Shown here: positions 1-8,489 of the stretch, piece by piece | Layout: each line of letters starts with the position of its first letter | Numbering within the stretch: the stretch's first letter is position 1 | Source: Mycolicibacterium brumae | Lineage (GTDB): Bacteria; Actinomycetota; Actinomycetes; Mycobacteriales; Mycobacteriaceae | Direction: 5' to 3' | Length of the DNA stretch: 64,000 nucleotides | Assembly: GCF_025215495.1 (NCBI RefSeq) | Contig: NZ_CP104302.1 | Coordinates: 682,001 to 746,000 of the forward strand | Position numbers and translations under genes: made by a program | The notes under the pieces: model-generated | The model's input: only the letters and a program-made list of their open reading frames with translations | Told to the model about the DNA's origin: nothing | Databases searched by the model: none

Positions 1-901
1 CCGTGTTCGCGGCGCCCTGGCCGATCATCTCCCGGTTGAGGTCCGATCGGGGGCCGTCGTGCATCTTGTCCACGGCCACCGCCGACAGCAGGGACTCCAC
101 GCTGGCGATCATGGCGATGGTCAGCACGCCACCGATGAAGGCCAGCCACATTCCGGACTCCGGCAGGGTCGGCAAGCCGATGGCGTCGAACAACGAGCCG
201 CTCATATCGAGGCGCTCCACCGACAGCGGCGCGATCAGGGACAGCACGGTGGCCAGCAGGATGGCGACCAGGGCGCCGGGGATCTTCCGCAGCCGTTCCG
301 GGGTGTACTTCCAGAGCAGCATGACCGCGATGACGATCACGCCGACCAGCACGTCGGCGGGATGCAGGTTGGCGATCGCCGAGGGCAGACTCACCAGGTT
401 GTCCCAGACCCCGGCTGCGGAGGTTCCGCCCAGCACCACGTGCAGCTGCTGGATGGCGATGGTCAGACCGATACCGGCCAGCATCGCGTGCACGACGATC
501 GGGGAGATCGCCAGCGCGACGGTGGCGACCCGGCTCATGCCGATGATGACCTGCAGGATCCCGGCTCCGACGGTGATCGCCGCGGTGGTGGTCCAGCCGA
601 AGGTGTTGATCATCTGGGCCACAACCACGGTCAGGCCGGCGGCCGGGCCGCTGGCCAGCAACGGTGACCCGCCCAGCGCGCCGGCGACAATGCCGCCGAC
701 GATGGCGGCGATCAGGCCGGCCATCAGCGGCGCGCCGGAGGCGACCGCGATGCCCAGTGACAGCGGCAGGGCGACGAGGAACACCACGATGGAGGCGGGG
801 AGATCGTGGCGGATCAGGACATCCCGGATGTAGCCGCGGGTGTCGGTGGACGCGGAATCGGCGGGTGGCGCGGCAGGCGGCGCGGAGGAGGTGATGCTCA
901 C
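1..901 (-). CDS. SulP-family anion permease, N-terminal part
   Basis: About 300 residues are visible before the window edge cuts the gene. The hydrophobic protein carries the SulP hallmark near its N-terminus (HDLPASIVVFLVALPLSLG) followed by glycine-rich membrane segments such as GGIVAGALGGSPLLASGPAAG. SulP proteins import sulfate, bicarbonate or other anions. In M. tuberculosis a close relative (Rv3273) is fused to a C-terminal carbonic anhydrase; whether this one is cannot be seen. The GTG start at 901 is inferred from the start of conserved coding. The gene lies 18 nt behind the histidine kinase on the same strand, so the three genes probably form one operon. Confidence 0.85.
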   Translation of the reverse strand, partial: MSITSSAPPAAPPADSASTDTRGYIRDVLIRHDLPASIVVFLVALPLSLGIAVASGAPLMAGLIAAIVGGIVAGALGGSPLLASGPAAGLTVVVAQMINTFGWTTTAAITVGAGILQVIIGMSRVATVALAISPIVVHAMLAGIGLTIAIQQLHVVLGGTSAAGVWDNLVSLPSAIANLHPADVLVGVIVIAVMLLWKYTPERLRKIPGALVAILLATVLSLIAPLSVERLDMSGSLFDAIGLPTLPESGMWLAFIGGVLTIAMIASVESLLSAVAVDKMHDGPRSDLNREMIGQGAANT

Positions 902-919
902 CCCTCCACTGTCCGGAGG

Positions 920-2089
920 CTATGTGGCGAGATTCCCGGTCAAATCATGACGATTCTGTGACACCGGAAGCTCGACTGTGAACGTGGCGCCCTGCCCGGC
1001 TCCGGGTGATGCGGCGCGGATCCAGCCGCGGTGCGCTTCCACCATGGCCTTGGCGATCGCCAGGCCGATACCGCTTCCGCCGGCGTCGCGGTCGCGGGCG
1101 GTGTCGGTGCGGTAGAACCGCTCGAAAATGTGCGGCAGGTGTTCGGCGGCAATGCCTTCTCCATCATCAGAGACCGCGATGGTGGCGGTGAGATTCCGCT
1201 TGTCGCGCCCGGCCGACAGGATCACCGTTCCGCCGGGCCCGTTGTGGCGCAGCGCGTTCTGCAGCAGATTGACCAGCACCTGAACCATGCGTTGGGTGTC
1301 GACGCAGACCGTCACTCCGGGCGGCGCGGGCGTGACGATCAGGCTCACTCCCTTGTCGTCGAATGCCAGCCGCACCGCGCGTTCGGCCTGGGACAGCAGA
1401 TCGGCCACTTCGATCAGCTCCGGTTCCAGTCTCAGCTGGCCCTCTTCCGCCGCGGAGATGGCGTTGATGTCCTCGGTCAGCCGGGCCAGCCGGGCGGTTT
1501 GCACCCGCAGCAGTTCGACGGTTTCCTCGTTGGGCTCGACGATCCCGTCTTGGATGGCCTCCAGGTGCCCGTCCAGGATGGTCAACGGGGTGCGTGCCTC
1601 GTGGGCGAGGTCGGCGAGCAGCCGCCGCCGGTTGGCTTCGATGGTGTCCAGCCGCCGCCCCATCCGGCCCAGCGCGATGGCCAGCGAATCCAGTTCGGGC
1701 CCCAGCCCCGGGCTCACCGATGGCGTCCGGTAGCGGCCGTCGGCGATGGCTGTGGCGGTGTTGGCCAGCCGGCGGGTGGAGCGGGCGATACGCCGAGAGA
1801 TGAACGCGCTGACCATGAGGGAGGCGAAGAAGGCCACCGCCAGGCCCATCGACAGCGCCACCAGGTTCGCCCCGGCGAACGCCTCCTGGGCGTGCTGGGC
1901 AATCGCCTTGGTCATCGGATCGTTGTGCTGGTGCAGCTCGGACCAGAACAACCGCGGTCCGGCAATGGTGGCGATGATCCAGGTCACCACCGAGGTGACG
2001 ACCTCGACCGTCATCATCGCGATGGTCAGCCGCATGGTGAGGCCGATCCGCGAGGTGCCGCGCAACCACCGATGAACTCTGCCCATCAT
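920..2089 (-). CDS. Membrane sensor histidine kinase
   Basis: This 389-residue protein has two N-terminal membrane segments around residues 17-40 and 70-95, a HAMP-like linker, a DHp domain with phosphoacceptor His in LLADLAHEARTPL, and an HATPase domain with N box (LVNLLQNALRHN), G1 box (DDGEGIA) and G2 box (GGSGIGLAIA). The loop between the membrane segments is short, so there is little room for an extracellular sensor domain. Its ATG overlaps the response regulator stop as ATGA, so the pair is translationally coupled. The signal is unknown; co-transcription with a SulP permease suggests an anion- or pH-related cue, which is inference. Confidence 0.93.
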   Translation of the reverse strand: MMGRVHRWLRGTSRIGLTMRLTIAMMTVEVVTSVVTWIIATIAGPRLFWSELHQHNDPMTKAIAQHAQEAFAGANLVALSMGLAVAFFASLMVSAFISRRIARSTRRLANTATAIADGRYRTPSVSPGLGPELDSLAIALGRMGRRLDTIEANRRRLLADLAHEARTPLTILDGHLEAIQDGIVEPNEETVELLRVQTARLARLTEDINAISAAEEGQLRLEPELIEVADLLSQAERAVRLAFDDKGVSLIVTPAPPGVTVCVDTQRMVQVLVNLLQNALRHNGPGGTVILSAGRDKRNLTATIAVSDDGEGIAAEHLPHIFERFYRTDTARDRDAGGSGIGLAIAKAMVEAHRGWIRAASPGAGQGATFTVELPVSQNRHDLTGNLAT

Positions 2090-2820
2090 CCGGCGCCCAT
2101 GCGGTAGCCGACGCCCCGCACGGTGATGATGTAGCGCGGGTCACCGGCGTGGTCGCGGAGCTTGCGGCGCAGCCGACCGACGTGCACGTCCACCAGACGC
2201 TCCTCGCCGAACCAGTCCTCGCCCCACACCAGGTCGACCAGTTGGCGGCGGCTGAGCACCAGGTTGGGCCGGTTGGCCAGCGCGGCCAGGATGTGGAACT
2301 CGGTGGGGGTGAGTTCGACCGGAGCGCCGTCGAGGGTGACCGTCCAGGCGTCGGAGTCGATGGTGATGGCGCCGATGCTGATCGGCGCGGAGCTGGCGCC
2401 GGGGGATTCGCCGGGTGTGGGCAGCGAGCGGGGCCGGCGCAGCATCACCTTGATCCGGGCCACCAGCTCCCGCATGCTGAACGGTTTGGTCAGGTAGTCG
2501 TCGGCGCCCACCGAGAGTCCGACCAGCTTGTCCACCTCGTCGCCGCGGGCGGTCAGCATGATCACGTAACAGTCGGAGAAACGCCGCAGTTCCCGGCACA
2601 GTTCGATGCCATCGAGCCCGGGCAGACCCAGGTCGAGAATCACGACCTCCGGGTCGAATTCCCGCACCGCCGCCAACCCGGACAGCCCGTCCCAGGCTTC
2701 GCGAACGGTGAAGCCGTCGCGTTCCAGGTACTCGCGGATCACCTTGGTCAGTGATCGTTCATCATCGATCACCAGCGCCCGATAGGCGGCCGGTGTCGGC
2801 GGGGTCTGCGCGGTGGTCAC
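2086..2820 (-). CDS. OmpR/PhoB-family response regulator
   Basis: The 244-residue protein has a receiver domain with acidic pair DDE near residue 19, phosphoacceptor Asp63 in VVILDLGLPG and switch Lys in YLTKPFS, then a winged-helix DNA-binding domain (LTPTEFHILAALANRP ... RGVGYRM). I place the start at GTG 2820. A longer reading frame opens with ATG 2883, but that extension crosses a strong hairpin at 2846-2870 that looks like the mscL terminator and encodes no recognisable domain. The gene is first in a regulator-kinase-SulP operon. Confidence 0.92.
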   Translation of the reverse strand: MTTAQTPPTPAAYRALVIDDERSLTKVIREYLERDGFTVREAWDGLSGLAAVREFDPEVVILDLGLPGLDGIELCRELRRFSDCYVIMLTARGDEVDKLVGLSVGADDYLTKPFSMRELVARIKVMLRRPRSLPTPGESPGASSAPISIGAITIDSDAWTVTLDGAPVELTPTEFHILAALANRPNLVLSRRQLVDLVWGEDWFGEERLVDVHVGRLRRKLRDHAGDPRYIITVRGVGYRMGAG

Positions 2821-2845
2821 CGTATCGAGAGTAACGACGACGATG

Positions 2846-2870
2846 GCCTCCGGCGTTGAACGCCGAAGGC
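2846..2870 (-). terminator. Hairpin terminator behind mscL
   Basis: Two 12-base arms (GCCTTCGGCGTT and AACGCCGGAGGC on the minus strand, one G-U wobble) flank a single base. It begins 20 nt past the mscL stop and precedes the response regulator start, so it probably separates two transcription units. There is no long T tract. Confidence 0.6.
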
Positions 2871-2890
2871 CACCGTCGGGCAAGCGTGGG

Positions 2891-3331
2891 TTACTCGGGC
2901 GCCCCGTGCCGCGGTCCGGCGGGCGACGCCGGGCCGGCCGGACGGGCGGCCGGGGCCTGCTGCGTCTGGAGCAGGTCGCGGATCTCGGTCAGCAGCGTCA
3001 GTTCGGTGTCGGACGCGTCGACGGCCTCATCTTCCTTCTTCAGCTTCTTGAACGGCACTACGATCAGGAAGTAGATGACCGCGGCGACCAGCAGGAAGTT
3101 GATGATCGCGGTCAGTACGACGTTCAAGTCGATGTACTGGTCGCCACCGAGCGCGATCCGCAGGACGCCGTAGTCGGCGTCCGGGCCGGCCCCGATGCGG
3201 TTGATCAGTGGTTCGAGCACCTGCTCGGTGAACGCGGTGACGACCTGCGTGAACGCGGCGCCGACGACGACCGCGACAGCGAGGTCGATCACGTTGCCCC
3301 GGGCGATGAACTCCTTGAAGCCCTTCAACAT
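2891..3331 (-). CDS. mscL: Large-conductance mechanosensitive channel MscL
   Basis: The 146-residue protein starts with the classical [21 protein letters not shown] pore helix (TM1), continues through a periplasmic loop with GGDQYIDLN, and has a second helix ([14 protein letters not shown]) followed by the basic PFKKLKKE segment. MscL is a pentameric membrane channel that opens under osmotic downshock to release solutes. The C-terminal tail after residue 110 is long and Pro/Ala-rich. Its position next to the SAF-domain gene matches the mycobacterial order around Rv0985c. Confidence 0.97.
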   Translation of the reverse strand: MLKGFKEFIARGNVIDLAVAVVVGAAFTQVVTAFTEQVLEPLINRIGAGPDADYGVLRIALGGDQYIDLNVVLTAIINFLLVAAVIYFLIVVPFKKLKKEDEAVDASDTELTLLTEIRDLLQTQQAPAARPAGPASPAGPRHGAPE

Positions 3332-3450
3332 CTTCGGTGCCTTTCTGCGGCGGGTGTTGTTTCAGCGTGACAGATTATCCGCCATATCGCTTGCCAGCGA
3401 ACGCTGCTCGGATTGCCGCTGATTCGTTGCCGGATTGCCGTCAATTCGCG

Positions 3451-4107
3451 TCAGCGCAGCGTCACGGTGATGGCTTCCGTCAGCGCGACGGCGGCGACGC
3501 GTTGAGCGGCGGTAGCCGGAAGCGCGACCAGCAAAATGCGGCCATCTGCCGGACCGTTCCGCGGCGGGGGAATCAGCACCACCAATGCGTCGGATGCCAA
3601 TAGCTGGGCATTCTCACTGTCCTCGCCTGCGGCCAGCACGTCCACCAGATCGCCGACACGCAGCACGTCGACGACGGCGGGATCGGCCAGTCGGATGGGC
3701 GCCACCCGGAGCGTCGGATCGTCGCCGGTCTCTGTCAGCCGGGAACCGAGCACCCGCAGGTCGGTGAGGATCTCGCCGCGCCGGATGCCGACCGCGGGGG
3801 TGGCGTTCAGCACCCCTGCCGGATCGGAGAGTGCGCCGTCAGGCACGGTGGCGGTCGGCCGCGATTGCACCCGGACATCGCCGGCTGCCAGCGGAACGCC
3901 CGGCGGCAGGTCCCTGGTCGCGATCAATACCGGGGCCGGGGCGAGGCCGGGGTCCGGGCGCAGCGCGGCGACCAGGGCCAGGACCGCCAGGCCCGCCGCG
4001 GCGCTGCGGCGGGCCGCGATGCGGTGTGCCCAGTCCGGGGCCAAAAGCGCCCGGATCCGGTCGAGTGTCGACGGGTTCAGCGTTGAGAGCTGCGGCACAT
4101 CGGGCAT
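3451..4107 (-). CDS. SAF-domain membrane-anchored protein (CpaB/RcpC-like)
   Basis: The 218-residue protein has a cytoplasmic N-terminus, one membrane helix at about residues 33-50, then a SAF-type region (PVLIATRDLPPGVPLAAGDVRV) and a C-terminal part resembling RcpC/CpaB pilus-assembly proteins (VLRVGDLVDVLAA ... VALTEAITVTLR). Family members help assemble Flp pili, but no pilus genes are nearby, and many actinobacteria carry this as a solitary gene. The function is therefore unknown. Confidence 0.75.
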   Translation of the reverse strand: MPDVPQLSTLNPSTLDRIRALLAPDWAHRIAARRSAAAGLAVLALVAALRPDPGLAPAPVLIATRDLPPGVPLAAGDVRVQSRPTATVPDGALSDPAGVLNATPAVGIRRGEILTDLRVLGSRLTETGDDPTLRVAPIRLADPAVVDVLRVGDLVDVLAAGEDSENAQLLASDALVVLIPPPRNGPADGRILLVALPATAAQRVAAVALTEAITVTLR

Positions 4108-4285
4108 GGTGAGACGGTAGGAAACCGCAGCTCACAGCGGTATTCAGGTTGCCCTCAGGCTGTGTACAAGCTGCCAGGACGCCCACAGGTGGCTTCGGTG
4201 GATGGCGGCCGCCTGGCTCGCGGATCTAGCGTCATCTCACCCCCGGAAATACCGGGTGACCTGTCGAAATGAGGAGGTGGGCGCC

Positions 4286-4624
4286 GTGAACGCACACCAT
4301 CGGATCGCCTGCGCCTTCGGCGCTCTCTCCGTGGGCGTCAGCGCTTGGGTGCTGGGCGCGCCGGCCGCTGTCGCCGCTCCCGCGCCGCTGCCCGCCGGCT
4401 ACACCGACAACGAACACGGCGGCGTGGACGGCCAAGGCTGGGATAACGATTCCCCGACCGCCCCCGAGGTCCGCAGTCACAAGGGCGATTCCGACTTCGA
4501 CGCGCGAACGACCCAGAACCTGGTCCGACACGGATTGTTCTCGCACCCGGGCGACATGGCGCTGCCGCACACCAAGGGTTCCACCGAGGCTGGCGTGATC
4601 TGCAAGGACGGCGCTTGCCCGTAG
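4286..4624 (+). CDS. Small secreted protein, hypothetical
   Basis: The 112-residue product starts at GTG 4286, just behind a good ribosome binding site (GAGGAGG at 4271-4277). It has a signal peptide ending near AVAAPAP (about residue 30), then a mature domain of about 80 residues rich in Gly, Asp and His with two cysteines close to the C-terminus (VICKDGACP). A longer frame from ATG 4202 lacks a ribosome binding site and would bury the signal peptide. I recognise no domain. Confidence 0.75.
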   Translation: MNAHHRIACAFGALSVGVSAWVLGAPAAVAAPAPLPAGYTDNEHGGVDGQGWDNDSPTAPEVRSHKGDSDFDARTTQNLVRHGLFSHPGDMALPHTKGSTEAGVICKDGACP

Positions 4625-4643
4625 CTGTCGCCGGACGGGCCCT

Positions 4644-4961
4644 TCAGCTGCTGGCGGCGGCGGGCGCCTTGGCAGGCGAGGAGTCGCTCTTCTTGGACTC
4701 GCTTTTGGCCGATTCGCTCTTGCTGGACGACTCGCCGCCCGACTTCTCCGACTTGGCGGCCGTCGACCCGGTGTTGGAGCCCGCGGTGCGGCTGTCGTTG
4801 CGGTAGAAGCCACTGCCCTTGAACACCACGCCCACCGAGCCGAACAACTTGCGCAACTTGCCGTCGCACTTGGCGCAGGTGGTCAGCGCATCGTCGGTGA
4901 AGGCCTGCACCGCGTCGAAGCGGTCGTCGCAGTTGGTGCACGCGTAGCTGTAGGTGGGCAC
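4644..4961 (-). CDS. FmdB-family zinc-ribbon protein
   Basis: The 105-residue protein opens with PTYSYACTNCDDRF and has a second knuckle CAKCDG, giving the two CxxC pairs of an FmdB regulatory-type zinc ribbon, followed by FKGSGFYRND. The C-terminal half is low-complexity Ser/Lys/Ala. GTG 4961 is chosen because GGAGGT sits just upstream and the FmdB domain normally begins at this Pro-Thr-Tyr. The corresponding M. tuberculosis gene is Rv0991c, reported to act with chaperones under stress; transfer of that role here is inference. Confidence 0.88.
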   Translation of the reverse strand: MPTYSYACTNCDDRFDAVQAFTDDALTTCAKCDGKLRKLFGSVGVVFKGSGFYRNDSRTAGSNTGSTAAKSEKSGGESSSKSESAKSESKKSDSSPAKAPAAASS

Positions 4962-5155
4962 GGTTACCTCCGGATTCAAAGCTGTTAGCACTCTACCGTT
5001 CTAAGTGCCAAAACCGCTATGTGGGCTTGGTCATTCCCGCAGGTGCCGGGGAATGACCGTTCGGGGTCCTGTGTTTCCCTTCACGATGGCTTTTGGCCCT
5101 GCGATTCGACCGATGCGCTGATACGATTTCGGAGCAGCTTCTCAAGGAGGACACC

Positions 5156-5497
5156 ATGACCGCACGTACGTTCGCCCGCAAGGCCATGACCTGGGGCATT
5201 GTCGGTCTTGGCGCGCTCGCCGCCGCGACCCTCACCTCCGGTGTGGCCAGCGCCGATATCAACGAGCAGGCGCCCAGCCCCGCGGTGCAGAGCCGACAGG
5301 CCAGCACCTCGGACTACGTCGGCGTCCGCAACAGTGACTACGGGGTGGCTCGCGGCCAGTCCGAGACCCGCCTGGCCGACGCCGGGGTGATCGAAGCCCA
5401 GGGCGAGGTGCGCGACTCCACGAAGGCGGTGCCGGGCAGCCGGGCAACCGGATTCGGCGGCGCCTACCCGGTCGGCCCGGGCCAGGGCGACTGGTGA
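5156..5497 (+). CDS. Small secreted protein, hypothetical
   Basis: The 113-residue product starts at ATG 5156 after an AAGGAGG site. It has an N-terminal signal peptide (ARKAMTWGIVGLGALAAATL, cleavage near ASADIN) and a mature region of about 80 residues rich in Ser, Gly, Gln and Asp without cysteine. Nothing points to a function. It is convergent with the cyclo-ligase gene and ends at a shared hairpin. Confidence 0.75.
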   Translation: MTARTFARKAMTWGIVGLGALAAATLTSGVASADINEQAPSPAVQSRQASTSDYVGVRNSDYGVARGQSETRLADAGVIEAQGEVRDSTKAVPGSRATGFGGAYPVGPGQGDW

Positions 5498-5518
5498 TCC
5501 GTTAATCAACGTCGACTC

Positions 5519-5546
5519 AATCCCCTCGGCTCCGGCCGGGGGGATT
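5519..5546. terminator. Bidirectional hairpin between convergent genes
   Basis: The arms AATCCCC and GGGGATT flank a 14-base GC-rich loop that can pair further. The hairpin lies between the stops of the secreted-protein gene (5497) and the cyclo-ligase gene (5550), where it could end transcription from either side. Confidence 0.55.
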
Positions 5547-5549
5547 GCG

Positions 5550-6146
5550 TCATTTCAGCGGCAGGCGCAGCACTCCGCGCCCCGGCGTGGCCACCGCGCT
5601 GACGGTGATGTCGTGCGGCTCAGCCGGCACCTCGTCGAGAAACTCGTCGTCGCGCACCACGGCGATCAGCTGTGCCGCCGGGTCCCGCAGCGGCAGGGAC
5701 CGGTCGTAGAACCCGCCGCCGCGGCCCAGCCGCCGGCCCGCGTGATCCACCGCCAGCGCCGGGACGATCACCACCCGGGCGGTCCGCAGCTCCTCGGGCG
5801 GTGACGGCGGATCCCCGGGCTCCAACAACCCGTACCGGGCCGGGCGCAGGTCGTCGGGCCGGTAGCGCCCCCAGCGCAGCGGCGCCGGCGAGCCGTCGCC
5901 GTCGAGCGCGGTGACCGGAAGCAGCACCCGCGCGCCGGCATCGGCCAGCCGGTTCAGCAACTCGACGGACCCGGGTTCGGCCCCCACCGGCAGATACCCG
6001 GCAACCGTGTCACCGGGACGCGCGGCAATCGCGTCGAACAGCGCGGCGCCCAGTGCGGCGGCCTCGGCAGCGCGCCGCTCGCGCGGCGCCGCCCGCCGCG
6101 TCGCGAGCAGCCGGGCCCGCAGCGCCTGCTTCGCTTCGTCAACCAT
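5550..6146 (-). CDS. 5-formyltetrahydrofolate cyclo-ligase
   Basis: The 198-residue cytosolic enzyme converts 5-formyl-THF to 5,10-methenyl-THF using ATP. It shows the family N-terminus (AKQALRARLLATRR), a substrate-binding stretch around PVGAEPG, and the signature GRGGGFYDRSL near the C-terminus, with the expected length. ATG 6146 matches the usual N-terminus; the frame extends upstream to 6215 without support. It is divergent from galU with an 85-bp gap. Confidence 0.93.
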   Translation of the reverse strand: MVDEAKQALRARLLATRRAAPRERRAAEAAALGAALFDAIAARPGDTVAGYLPVGAEPGSVELLNRLADAGARVLLPVTALDGDGSPAPLRWGRYRPDDLRPARYGLLEPGDPPSPPEELRTARVVIVPALAVDHAGRRLGRGGGFYDRSLPLRDPAAQLIAVVRDDEFLDEVPAEPHDITVSAVATPGRGVLRLPLK

Positions 6147-6231
6147 GGGTTGCACCCTGCCAGAGCCCGGTGGTTGGCGCCGCCCGTGGGAGAGCAAAGC
6201 CCAGCCGCCACGCACCGTCTACGCTGAACCG

Positions 6232-7197
6232 GTGAGTACGCCCGACACCCCGATCCCGCGCACGGCGATTGTGCCCGCCGCGGGATTGGGCACCCGGTTT
6301 CTGCCGGTCACCAAGACCGTGCCCAAGGAATTGCTGCCGGTGGTCGACACCCCCGGCATCGAACTGGTCGCCGCGGAAGCGGCAGAGGCCGGCGCGGAAC
6401 GGCTGGTCATCGTCACCTCCGAGGGCAAGGACGGCGTCGTCGCGCACTTCGTCGAGGACCTGGTGCTCGAAGGCACCCTGGAAGCCCGCGGCAAGCACCG
6501 GATCCTGGAAAAGGTGCGCCGCGCCCCCGCCCTGATCAAGGTCGAGTCCGTCGTGCAGGCCGAACCGTTGGGCCTGGGCCACGCGGTGCTGTGCGTCGAA
6601 CCCAAACTGGACCCCGACGAGGACGCCGTCGCCGTGCTGCTTCCCGACGACCTGGTGCTGCCCACCGGTGTGCTGGAAACCATGTCGAAGGTGCGCGCCA
6701 AGCGCGGCGGCTCGGTGCTGTGCGCCATCGAGGTGTCCCCGGACGAGATCAGCGCCTACGGCGTGTTCGACGTCGAGACGCTGCCGGACGCCGTCAACCC
6801 GAACGTGCTCAAGGTCAAGGGCATGGTGGAGAAACCACCGGCCGACCAGGCCCCGTCGCTGTACGCCGCGGCCGGCCGCTACGTGCTGGACCGGGCGATT
6901 TTCGACGCGCTGCGCCGCGTCGACACCGGCGCGGGCGGCGAAATTCAGCTGACCGACGCGGTGGAATTGTTGATCGAAGAGGGGCACCCGGTGCACGTCG
7001 TCGTGCACCGCGGTGACCGACACGACCTGGGAAATCCGGGGGGCTACCTCAAGGCTGCGGTTGACTTCGCCTTGGAACGCGACGACTACGGTCCCGAACT
7101 GCGTGAGTGGCTCACCCGCCGGTTGAACGAGCGAGGCACGAACGAGGAGCAGTCCGGCGGTGATCAGCACAGCCGGTCGGGTCTGGGGCCCAGCTAG
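6232..7197 (+). CDS. galU: UTP-glucose-1-phosphate uridylyltransferase
   Basis: The 321-residue protein makes UDP-glucose for envelope polysaccharides and trehalose. The nucleotidyltransferase signature AAGLGTRFLPVTKTVPKELLP is near the N-terminus, followed by VQAEPLGLGHAVLC, the metal-site segment LLPDDLVL and VEKPPADQAPS. GTG 6232 gives the normal N-terminus; the frame is open for another 107 codons upstream but that part only mirrors the divergent gene. It heads the galU-glp-rimJ run. Confidence 0.95.
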   Translation: MSTPDTPIPRTAIVPAAGLGTRFLPVTKTVPKELLPVVDTPGIELVAAEAAEAGAERLVIVTSEGKDGVVAHFVEDLVLEGTLEARGKHRILEKVRRAPALIKVESVVQAEPLGLGHAVLCVEPKLDPDEDAVAVLLPDDLVLPTGVLETMSKVRAKRGGSVLCAIEVSPDEISAYGVFDVETLPDAVNPNVLKVKGMVEKPPADQAPSLYAAAGRYVLDRAIFDALRRVDTGAGGEIQLTDAVELLIEEGHPVHVVVHRGDRHDLGNPGGYLKAAVDFALERDDYGPELREWLTRRLNERGTNEEQSGGDQHSRSGLGPS

Positions 7198-7238
7198 GTA
7201 GTCTCCGGTCCGGGCAGTCGTCGAGAAAGGACCAATCA

Positions 7239-8489
7239 GTGCGTTCGGTGGAAGAACAGCTGGCTCGAGTGCAGGCCGCGGCGGTGGCGCCCCGGCCGGT
7301 GCGAGTGGCGATCGCCGAGGCACAGGGTCTGATGTGCGCCGAGGAGGTCGTCACCGAACGGCCGCTGCCCGGCTTCGACCAGGCCGCGATCGACGGCTAC
7401 GCGGTGCGCAGCGTCGACGTGCTGTGGGCCGGTGACACCGCTTCGGAGTCCGGTGGCGCGGTGAGCCTGCCGGTCGTGGCCAGCATCTCCGCCGGTGCCC
7501 GTTCCCCGAGCCGTCTGCAGCCGCGCCAGGCCGTGCGCGTGCAGACCGGCGCGCCCATGCCCACCCTCGCCGACGCGGTGCTGCCGCTGCGCTGGACCGA
7601 CGGCGGCGAGGCCCGCGTCCGGGTGCTGCGCGGCGTCCGGTCCGGCGCCTACGTGCGGCGCACCGGCGACGACGTGCAGCCCGGCGACGTCGCGGTGCGC
7701 GCCGGAACCATCATCGGCGCGGCCCAGGTCGGTCTGCTGGCCGCCGTCGGCCGCGACCGGGTGCTGGTGCACCCGCGGCCGCGGGTGTCGGTGCTGTGTG
7801 TCGGCGGGGAACTCGTCGACGTCAACCGCACCCCCGGCAACGGCCAGGTCTACGACGTCAACTCCTATGCTTTGGCCGCCGCGGCCCGTGACGCCGGCGC
7901 CGAGGTCAACCGCGTCGGGATCGTCGAGAACGACCCGGTCAAGATGCGCGAGGTGGTCGAGGGACAGCTGTCCCGGGCCGAGATCGTGGTGATCGCGGGC
8001 GCCGTCGGCGGCGCGGCGGCCGAATCGGTCCGGGAGGCGCTGAGCGAACTCGGCGAGATGGAGGTGTCCCGGATCGCCATGCACCCGGGCTCGGTCCAGG
8101 GCTTCGGGCAGCTCGGCCGCGACGGCGTGCCGACCTTCCTGCTGCCGGCCAACCCGGTCAGCGCGCTGGTGGTGTTCGAGGTGATGGTGCGGCCGCTGAT
8201 CCGGCTGTCGCTGGGCAAGCGGCAGCCCGCGCGCCGCGTCGTGCAGGCCCGGGCGCTCGCGCCGATCACCTCGATGCCCGGCCGCACCGGCTACCTGCGC
8301 GGGCAGTTGATGCGCGATTCCGACACCGGCGAGTACCTGGTGCAGGCGCTCGGCGGGGCGCCGGGCGCGTCGTCGCACCTGCTTGCCACCCTCGCCGAGG
8401 CCAACTGCCTCGTCGTGGTCCCCGCCGCGGTGGAAGAGGTTCGCACCGGCGAGGTCGTCGACGTCGCCTTCCTGGCGCAGCGCGGCTAG
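7239..8489 (+). CDS. glp: Gephyrin/MoeA-like protein, probable divisome factor Glp
   Basis: The 416-residue protein has the MoeA fold: domain III motif GFDQAAIDGYAV, VQTGAPMP and LLPANPVSALVVFEVMV. Two MoeA active-site motifs are altered: the usual TGDEL is VGGEL, and the glycine-rich SGGVSVGxxDY loop is AGAVGGAAAES, without its acidic residues. In Corynebacterium glutamicum the equivalent protein, Glp, binds FtsZ and a membrane receptor, GlpR, encoded two genes downstream; the same layout is seen here. It is usually annotated moeA1. Loss of molybdopterin molybdotransferase activity is inferred from the residues. Confidence 0.85.
   Translation: MRSVEEQLARVQAAAVAPRPVRVAIAEAQGLMCAEEVVTERPLPGFDQAAIDGYAVRSVDVLWAGDTASESGGAVSLPVVASISAGARSPSRLQPRQAVRVQTGAPMPTLADAVLPLRWTDGGEARVRVLRGVRSGAYVRRTGDDVQPGDVAVRAGTIIGAAQVGLLAAVGRDRVLVHPRPRVSVLCVGGELVDVNRTPGNGQVYDVNSYALAAAARDAGAEVNRVGIVENDPVKMREVVEGQLSRAEIVVIAGAVGGAAAESVREALSELGEMEVSRIAMHPGSVQGFGQLGRDGVPTFLLPANPVSALVVFEVMVRPLIRLSLGKRQPARRVVQARALAPITSMPGRTGYLRGQLMRDSDTGEYLVQALGGAPGASSHLLATLAEANCLVVVPAAVEEVRTGEVVDVAFLAQRG

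Noticed and set aside
2821..2883. Response regulator start at ATG 2883
   Set aside because: It would place the start inside the mscL terminator hairpin and adds 21 residues unlike any receiver domain.
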